From positions 1 to 27,071 of the forward strand of contig JACMMK010000366.1 of NCBI GenBank assembly GCA_014379045.1: 27,071 nucleotides of DNA, given 5' to 3'. Below the pieces are notes generated by a model that did not search any database, was not told the DNA's origin, and saw only the letters and a program-made list of their open reading frames with translations. Positions 21,521 to 27,071 of the stretch are shown here, in pieces. Every line of letters starts with the position of its first letter. The first letter of the stretch is position 1. The translations under genes and the position numbers were made by a program. The stretch comes from Burkholderiales bacterium (lineage in GTDB: Bacteria; Pseudomonadota; Gammaproteobacteria; Burkholderiales; CAIKXV01).

Positions 21521-22594
21521 TCAGGCTGCGCCCCCGGCCCCGGTGATGTCGCGAACCCGTTCGAAGTAGGCGCGTTTGGCATAGGTGTTGATGGCCCAGT
21601 TGACCGGGGGCGCCTGAAAGCCGCTGACGTAGTCGTTCAGGCCGTGATCGTAGTAACCCCAGGACACGTCGGCCTCGAACGCGGCCTGAAAGTCCAGTAC
21701 GTCCGCGGATGACTCGTTGAAAAAAATCGGCTTGGGGTTCTCGATGTACGCCGGCATATTGCGAATGTATTGGACTTTTCGCGCGTGACCCTCCGGCCCG
21801 AGATCATTGCCGTGCGGAAGCACGAGGTCGGCGGTGCGCACGAGATCGGGCGTTGGCAACTGGGGTGCCATCAGGCTCGCGGAAACCGGTAGCGCGCGGT
21901 CACACAGATCCTGAGCGTACTTTACGTGGTGATGGATGTTCTCCAGAGCGAGGCTGCGGAACTGGAGGTAATGGTAGGTCTGCCAGTCGAGCCCGACCTC
22001 GTTGGCGATCTCGATGATGATGTTCCGCCGATTCAATCCGGCGAGGAACTCGGTGGCTTCACGAATAGCCCGCTGCACGGCGACGTCGTTCTCGAGGCGC
22101 GCAGTCTGCCCGAAGTAGAAATAGCCGACCACCGCCACCATGCCGAGTTCGTCGAGTGCCGCAATGCATCGGCCCATTCGAGCGGCGTACTCCGGCTTGA
22201 GGCGCCCGTCGCGCTCGAAGCCGACGTTGACCCAGGGCTGCGGATCACAGCGGTTCTTCCAGACGTTGAGTATCGGGCGCCCCCCCTGGAACGACAGCAC
22301 CACTGCCGAGATGCCATGCGCCTTCCACGACGGTAGCGCAGCGCAGAACTCGGTAAGGTTGCGCTCGGCATCCCACACCCCGGTATCGGGATAGGCAAAA
22401 CTGCGCACACCGGTACCGGCGTCATAGGATTTGATTCGCGGCCAGTTCTCATCATCGAACGTGGCCTGCGCGGCTCGCACGCAGAACAGGCGCCCTTCGA
22501 TCGACCGTCCGTGGTGCACGTGCCCGGCGTAGGTCGGGCGGCCATTGATCTGAAAGGAATCGCCGTGGATAGTGAGAACGGTCGGCACAGCCAT
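21521..22594 (-). CDS. Clan GH-A-like TIM-barrel protein (putative glycoside hydrolase)
   Basis: 357 residues without a signal peptide. The pattern suggests a retaining clan GH-A barrel: HGDSFQINGRPTYAGHVHHG at the start, an acid/base-type strand end NIIIEIANEVGLDW (Asn-Glu pair) and a nucleophile-type strand KPIFFNESSAD. The WGYYDHGLNDYVSGFQ segment follows, as expected for aromatic residues lining a sugar site. I cannot place it in a numbered GH family. The ATG at 22594 is chosen for its AAGGA box 5 nt upstream; two earlier in-frame starts (22642 and 22618) lack a better site. It follows a Bug gene on the same strand (102-bp gap). A cytoplasmic glycosidase-like protein next to a Bug receptor is unusual. 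Confidence 0.65.
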   Translation of the reverse strand: MAVPTVLTIHGDSFQINGRPTYAGHVHHGRSIEGRLFCVRAAQATFDDENWPRIKSYDAGTGVRSFAYPDTGVWDAERNLTEFCAALPSWKAHGISAVVLSFQGGRPILNVWKNRCDPQPWVNVGFERDGRLKPEYAARMGRCIAALDELGMVAVVGYFYFGQTARLENDVAVQRAIREATEFLAGLNRRNIIIEIANEVGLDWQTYHYLQFRSLALENIHHHVKYAQDLCDRALPVSASLMAPQLPTPDLVRTADLVLPHGNDLGPEGHARKVQYIRNMPAYIENPKPIFFNESSADVLDFQAAFEADVSWGYYDHGLNDYVSGFQAPPVNWAINTYAKRAYFERVRDITGAGGAA

Positions 22595-22696
22595 GTTGTC
22601 CTTTCGCCCGATGGTCATCGGGAACGTTTGCGTGGTGTGCAATGGTCATTGCGGCTCCCCGATGCGGCCTGCCGCGTCGGGCAGCCGCAGTGCTGT

Positions 22697-23692
22697 TCAA
22701 GGGGTGATCTGGATGTTGCGATCGACCACCAGCCGGGTTATTCGCGCCGCCTGTTGCCGCACATACTCCTGCACCTCGCCGGTCGACATGATCACCGGGT
22801 CGTTGCCGCGCTCGCGCAGTGCGCCCGCAAGGACTGGGTCGCGCAGAGTCTCGGCAACGGCCCTGTTGATGGCGCTCACTACTTCCGAAGGTGTGGCTGC
22901 GGGCGCGAACAGACCGACCCAGTTGACATAGCTGAACTCCGACATCGGCTTGAATTCCGCAATCGAGGGCACGTCAGGCAGAGAATCGACGCGGGTTCTG
23001 GTCGTCACCCCGAGCGCGCGCAGACGGCCGGCGTTGATGAGTGAAATGGTCGACAACGTGCTGGCGAAACCCATCGAAACATTGTTCGCGATTACCTGGC
23101 TCAAGTACTCACCCGAGCCTTTGAACGGGACATGCGCAATCTGCACGTCGGCCAGTTGATTGAACAACTCACCCACCATGTGCTGCCCGCTGCCCATGCC
23201 ATTGGAGGCAAAGGTCAGTTTGTTAGGATGACTCTTCGCAAAGGCGATGAGCTCCTGCACGTTGCGTATCGGCAGCGCAGCGCTGATGACCAGTACGTTC
23301 GGCCCGGCAGCCAGCGCGGCGACTGCGACCAGATCCTTGTCCGGGTCATAGGGCAGCGGTTTCTGGAAGTGCTTGTTGAGTGCCCCCTGCGTGGCCGATG
23401 TAACCATCAGCGTGTGGCCGTCCGGCTTCGATTTCACCACCGCGGCGGTGGCGATGCTGCCGCTTGCGCCCGGCCGGTTCTCCACGACGACAGGCTGCCC
23501 GAGCAGCTTGGCGAGCGGGGGCGCGACCAGGCGCATCACCACGTCCTGCCCCCCGCCCGCCGCGCTTGGCACCAGGACGACGACGGGCCGGCCAGGAAAC
23601 CGCTCCTGGGCGGGCACCGACTGAATGACACCCAGCATGCCGGCAGCGCTCGCCAGTGCGACCCAGCGCCGAGCGCAGATATGTCCGGCCAT
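22697..23692 (-). CDS. Bug/TctC-family tripartite tricarboxylate transporter substrate-binding protein
   Basis: 331 residues from ATG 23692, which follows a GGAGGAGAAAA leader. The signal peptide WVALASAAGMLGVIQSVPAQ is followed by VVVLVPSAAGGGQDVVMRLV, VVVENRPGASGSIATAAVV, KPDGHTLMVTSATQGALNK, LTFASNGMGSGQHMVGELFN, IAHVPFKGSGEYLSQVI and VDSLPDVPSIAEFKPM. The last residues are VVDRNIQITP, typical of the family. It is the most diverged intact Bug copy here (AAGGGQD in place of APGGxxD). A LysR gene lies upstream on the same strand and a GH-A-like gene downstream, so LysR-Bug-GH may form one functional unit. Confidence 0.92.
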   Translation of the reverse strand: MAGHICARRWVALASAAGMLGVIQSVPAQERFPGRPVVVLVPSAAGGGQDVVMRLVAPPLAKLLGQPVVVENRPGASGSIATAAVVKSKPDGHTLMVTSATQGALNKHFQKPLPYDPDKDLVAVAALAAGPNVLVISAALPIRNVQELIAFAKSHPNKLTFASNGMGSGQHMVGELFNQLADVQIAHVPFKGSGEYLSQVIANNVSMGFASTLSTISLINAGRLRALGVTTRTRVDSLPDVPSIAEFKPMSEFSYVNWVGLFAPAATPSEVVSAINRAVAETLRDPVLAGALRERGNDPVIMSTGEVQEYVRQQAARITRLVVDRNIQITP

Positions 23693-23833
23693 TTTTCTCC
23701 TCCATCTGTCGCGTCGGTAACGAGTCCGGCACGTTCGTGCGAAGTCTAACGGGGGCATCGCACGCGGTGCATTGGCGATTCGTCAGCTCTGCCTTCACCG
23801 AAAGTGAAGCACGTACAGGCCGGCCTCAGCCGA

Positions 23834-24757
23834 TCAAGGCGCCCGGTTCGCGGCGGTCGAGAGATGCTGCGCGAGCTCGCGCGCCGCGGGCGACAGACCG
23901 GCCCGATTGCGAAAGCACACCAGAGATGCGCGCGACGCCCAGGCGCCGTCGATCGGCAGGGCAAGCAGGCTCATCGAACTGACGTTGTCGACCACGGCAG
24001 GCGCCGGCAGGATGCCGATCCCGAGGTCGGCCTTGATCATCCGGCAGATTCCGTCCAGACCCCGCAGCTGCATTCTGAACTTCACGGTGACCCCCGACTC
24101 TGCGGCTGCGCGAGTGATGAGTGCATGCAGAGAACTGTTGCTAGGTGTGCCGATGAGGTCGAATTCGACGACGTCACGGATGTCGACAGACTGCTTGCGC
24201 GAAAGCGGATGACACTTCGGCACGACGACGACCAGGCGATGGCTGTGATAGGGCAGTGACTGCAGTCCGTGCAGCGTGGTGGCGCTATCGACGATGCCCA
24301 CGTCGGCCCGTCCGTCGGCGATCGCGCGCACGATCGTGGTACTGGCGCCGTCCTGCAAGTCGACCTTGACCTGAGGATTGCCGGCCATGAACGACGCGAG
24401 CTCGTCGGGCAAATACTGTGTGACCGAGGCGGTCGTCACATGCACGCGCACGAATCCGGCGACCCCCTGCGCATACTCGGCGACCTCGTTGCGCATTCTG
24501 CCCACGGCATCCATCATCTGGCGCGCATGCGCGATCACGCAATGACCGGCGGGCGTCAGCACCACGCCCCGCCGGGATCGATAAAGCAGCTGAGCGCCGA
24601 GCAGGCCCTCGAGTTCCTTGATTCGCTTGCTGACCGCCGGCAGCACCAGATGCTCGCGCTCGGCTGCCCTCGTCAGGCTCAATTCGTCGGCCACCGCGAC
24701 GAACAGCCTGAGGCTGGTCAAGGACAGCATTCCCACCGGCCGTTCACCGCGATTCAT
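23834..24757 (-). CDS. LysR-family transcriptional regulator
   Basis: 307 residues from ATG 24757. An alternative start, ATG 24730 (MLSLTSLRLF), gives a 298-residue protein that begins exactly at the HTH, but its purine-rich box is too close. HTH segments are LRLFVAVADELSLTRAA, LPAVSKRIKELEGLLGAQLL and YRSRRGVVLTPAG. The effector domain shows FVRVHVTTASVTQYLPDELA, ADGRADVGIVDSATTLHGL and HRLVVVVPKCHPLSRK. It lies 141 bp upstream of a Bug gene on the same strand, and 58 bp after the relA stop. It probably regulates the Bug/GH pair; ligand unknown. Confidence 0.88.
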   Translation of the reverse strand: MNRGERPVGMLSLTSLRLFVAVADELSLTRAAEREHLVLPAVSKRIKELEGLLGAQLLYRSRRGVVLTPAGHCVIAHARQMMDAVGRMRNEVAEYAQGVAGFVRVHVTTASVTQYLPDELASFMAGNPQVKVDLQDGASTTIVRAIADGRADVGIVDSATTLHGLQSLPYHSHRLVVVVPKCHPLSRKQSVDIRDVVEFDLIGTPSNSSLHALITRAAAESGVTVKFRMQLRGLDGICRMIKADLGIGILPAPAVVDNVSSMSLLALPIDGAWASRASLVCFRNRAGLSPAARELAQHLSTAANRAP

Positions 24758-24779
24758 GTTGCCGCTGTCGCCGCTGCAT

Positions 24780-24813
24780 AAGGGTGACGCCAGCTTCGGA
24801 AACAAGGGTGACG
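24780..24813. repeat. 10-bp direct repeat upstream of the LysR gene
   Basis: AAGGGTGACG occurs at 24780-24789 and 24804-24813, 24 bp start to start, in the short gap between relA and the LysR gene. It could be an operator half-site pair or chance. Confidence 0.45.
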
Positions 24814-24815
24814 GA

Positions 24816-27071
24816 TCATCGCCGCCGCACCCGCACCACCCCCTTCACCTCGCCCATTATCGTCAACAACCGCTTCACCTGCTCGACGTCGAGCACCTCG
24901 ATCGTGAAGCGCATACGCGCGTTGTCGTTCTTCGACGCGGTCTGAGTGCCGGTCACATTGACCTTTTCGCGCGACAACACTTCAGAGATGTCGCGCAGAA
25001 GCCCCTGACGGTCCTGCGCCTCGACCTCCAGATCGACCGCGAAGCGCGTGCCAGCGTCGGACGCACCCCATGCCGACTCGATCATCCGCTCCTGCGGCAT
25101 GTAGCCGACGTTCGAGCAGTCGCGCCGGTGCACGGTGACACCACGCCCGCGTGACACGAAGCCGATGATCGGGTCGGGCGGCGCCGGCTTGCAGCATTTC
25201 GCGAGCACCGTCAACAGCTTGTCGACGCCGACCACCAGCACCCCTCGCGCGCTGGTGCCGGCCTCCGACCGGCGTGCGATCGGCACCATGTCGGGTGCCT
25301 CTGCAGGCTGCACGTCATCGACCGGCTCGCGCAGCGCGATCTGCAACTGCCGCTGGTTCACTTCGCCGCGCGCGATCGCTGCAAACGCCTCGTCGAGCCG
25401 GCCCATTCCGAGTCGCTGCGTCAACTGGTCGAGGTTGTAGGCGCCGATCCCCAGCCGGTTCAGTTCGCGCTCGACGATGGCTCGCCCCTGCGCGATGCTG
25501 GTCACAAGATTCTGCGCATTGAACCATTGCCGCACCTTGTTGCGCGCGCGCGAGCTGTGGATGAAGCCGAGCGCCGGGTTCAGCCAGTCGCGCGACGGCG
25601 CCCCTTCCTTCGCCGCGATGATCTCGACCGTCTGCCCGTTGGCGAGCGGAAAGGTCAACGGCACCATCGCGCCGTCGACACGCGCACCCCGGCATCGGTG
25701 TCCGAGTTCGGTATGCAGTGCATACGCGAAATCGATCGGCGTGCTGCCGGCGGGCAGATCGACAACGCGACCCTGAGGCGTCAACGCATACACGACGTCG
25801 CGGAACAGCTCGGTGCGGAAGCGCTCGCCGAGCGATTCGCCCGGTGCACCCGCTTCGCTCGCGCCCCCGGTCAGCACATTGTCGCGCCAGTCGAGAATGC
25901 GCCGCAGCCACGCGATCCGCTCGTCGTAGTCGCTCCCGGCCGAGCGCCCTCCCTCTTTGTAAGCCCAATGCGCCGCTACGCCGAGTTCGGCATGCCGGTG
26001 CATCGCGTGGGTGCGGATCTGCACCTCGACCGCGCGCTCGCCCGGACCGATCACCGCGGTATGCAGCGAGCGATAGTCGTTGCCCTTCGGCTTGGCGATG
26101 TAGTCGTCGAACTCCTTCGGAATCGGCGTCCAGCGGTGATGTACGAGGCCCAGCGCCGCGTAGCAGTCCTTCACCTCGTCGACCAGCACGCGCACGCCGA
26201 ATACGTCGTACAGGTCGCCGAACTCGAGCCCCTTGCGCCCCATCTTTCGATAGATGCTGTAGATGTGCTTTGGACGCCCGCTCACCTGCGCGCGGATACC
26301 GGCGGCAGCCAGATCGGCGCGCAGGATGCGCATCACTTCGTCGACACGCTGCTCGCGATCGCCACGCTTCTCGTCGAGCAGCGCAGCGACCCGACGGTAG
26401 GTATCGGGCTCGGACAACCGGAACGCGAGATCCTCGAGTTCCCACTTGAGCTGCCAGATGCCGAGCCGGTTGGCGAGCGGCGCGAACAGATCGAGCGTCA
26501 CCCGCGCGTGGCGTTCGCGCAGCGCGATGTCTTCATGCTTCGTCAACGCGCGCAGCACCACCAGTTCCTGGGCGAGCTTGATCAGTACGGTGCGGATATC
26601 CTGCACCATCGCCAGCAGCATCTTGCGCAACGCTTCGTGCTGCGCAGGGGTGGTACCGGCTTCGCCGACTTCGGCCAGCGTCTGGATCGAATCGAGTCGC
26701 GCCGTGCCTTCGACCAGCGCCGCGACTTCATCGCCCGCGTGCCGACGCAGCGCCGCGTGCGCGTCCTGGCTTGCCAGCGGCACCCACGCGAGCAATGCCG
26801 CAAGCCGCGTAGCGCGATCGGTGCCGATAAGCGTCAACACCTGCGCGACTTCGAGTGCGGCCTTCGCCACCGAAACCCCGATCGGCAGCGTGAGCGACCC
26901 CTGCAGCGACGCGGCCCAGTCGAGCGCCGCCTCCGCAGAAGCCTGCGCCTGCGCTACCGCCCCGGAGGTCGCCTCGCCGTACGCCGGATCGCGCAACAGC
27001 GCGAGCGCGTGCTGCACCCACGCCTCATGGGCGGCAGGAATAGCGTGCAGCGCGCGGGGTCCGACCTCGGC
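24816..27071 (-). CDS. relA: RelA-type (p)ppGpp synthetase (partial, N-terminus beyond right edge)
   Basis: The frame stays open through the right edge. A GTG at 27017 is available but family length (about 740-750) and open upstream codons (EVGPRALHAIPAAHEAW) indicate that the true start is outside. Domain order is complete: a degenerate HD region, a synthetase domain with SGRPKHIYSIYRKM, YDVFGVRVLVDEVKDCY, EFDDYIAKPKGNDYRSLHT and VEVQIRTHAMHRHAELGVAA, a TGS domain (VYALTPQGRVVDLPAGSTPI), and a C-terminal zinc-finger/ACT region ending GVVRVRRR. The HD metal motif of hydrolases is missing (LAALLAWVPL stands in that place) and the synthetase carries acidic EFDD (26103-26114) rather than RFKD. 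This should therefore be synthetase-only RelA, not SpoT. It is a core gene bordering the accessory region. Confidence 0.93.
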   Translation of the reverse strand, partial: AEVGPRALHAIPAAHEAWVQHALALLRDPAYGEATSGAVAQAQASAEAALDWAASLQGSLTLPIGVSVAKAALEVAQVLTLIGTDRATRLAALLAWVPLASQDAHAALRRHAGDEVAALVEGTARLDSIQTLAEVGEAGTTPAQHEALRKMLLAMVQDIRTVLIKLAQELVVLRALTKHEDIALRERHARVTLDLFAPLANRLGIWQLKWELEDLAFRLSEPDTYRRVAALLDEKRGDREQRVDEVMRILRADLAAAGIRAQVSGRPKHIYSIYRKMGRKGLEFGDLYDVFGVRVLVDEVKDCYAALGLVHHRWTPIPKEFDDYIAKPKGNDYRSLHTAVIGPGERAVEVQIRTHAMHRHAELGVAAHWAYKEGGRSAGSDYDERIAWLRRILDWRDNVLTGGASEAGAPGESLGERFRTELFRDVVYALTPQGRVVDLPAGSTPIDFAYALHTELGHRCRGARVDGAMVPLTFPLANGQTVEIIAAKEGAPSRDWLNPALGFIHSSRARNKVRQWFNAQNLVTSIAQGRAIVERELNRLGIGAYNLDQLTQRLGMGRLDEAFAAIARGEVNQRQLQIALREPVDDVQPAEAPDMVPIARRSEAGTSARGVLVVGVDKLLTVLAKCCKPAPPDPIIGFVSRGRGVTVHRRDCSNVGYMPQERMIESAWGASDAGTRFAVDLEVEAQDRQGLLRDISEVLSREKVNVTGTQTASKNDNARMRFTIEVLDVEQVKRLLTIMGEVKGVVRVRRR

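Noticed and set aside
24816..27071. Bifunctional SpoT/Rel hydrolase-synthetase
   Set aside because: The HD metal-binding motif is absent and the synthetase has the acidic EFDD motif seen in synthetase-only RelA.
1..27071. tRNA-Sec, selA/selB/selD or any tRNA in the window
   Set aside because: None was recognised, so the Sec machinery, if present, must be elsewhere in the genome.

Overview
The window looks like a GC-rich betaproteobacterium, most likely Burkholderiales. The reasons are the codon and GC bias, the six Bug/TctC-type periplasmic substrate-binding genes (an expansion typical of Burkholderiales), the mix of catabolic oxidoreductases with LysR regulators, and a RelA-type (p)ppGpp synthetase at the right edge. 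No tRNA, rRNA, CRISPR array, insertion sequence or phage gene was seen.

Layout. 1-3994: the N-terminal part of a HyuA-like hydantoinase/oxoprolinase runs off the left edge (minus). It is followed by two Bug genes that are both broken, one by a large internal deletion and one by a short deletion plus frameshift, and by a divergent intact Bug gene. 4062-5336: a three-domain RidA-like protein. 5397-10458: a non-metabolic block of a DUF2971 protein, a small exported protein and a 1132-residue TIR / membrane helix / coiled coil / WD40 protein. 10491-14328: a probable flavin-dependent oxygenation operon (flavin reductase, LLM-class monooxygenase, Gfo/Idh/MocA dehydrogenase) divergent from a LysR gene, with a nested palindrome between them. 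14503-15075: an Uma2-type nuclease-fold protein. 15076-20117: a five-gene minus-strand operon (Gfo/Idh dehydrogenase, carboxymuconolactone-decarboxylase (CMD)/AhpD-fold protein, a second Gfo/Idh dehydrogenase, two Bug receptors), divergent from an ACMSD-like amidohydrolase at 20432-21424. 21521-24757: a clan GH-A-like glycosidase, a Bug receptor and a LysR regulator. 24816-27071: relA, whose start lies outside the window.

The outstanding observation is the CMD/AhpD-fold gene at 18324-18965. It is one continuous reading frame interrupted by a single TGA, exactly where the second cysteine of the redox CxxC motif belongs (C82-H-Y-U85). Right after the TGA the mRNA can fold a hairpin with a perfect 7-bp upper stem, a GGUC apical loop and a further 5-bp lower stem. 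The loop lies 21 nt after the UGA, as expected of a bacterial SECIS element. I read the gene as a selenoprotein that ordinary gene callers would split into two ORFs or call a pseudogene. It sits between two related Gfo/Idh dehydrogenases in an operon that also encodes uptake receptors, so it probably does redox work in a catabolic pathway whose substrate I cannot name.
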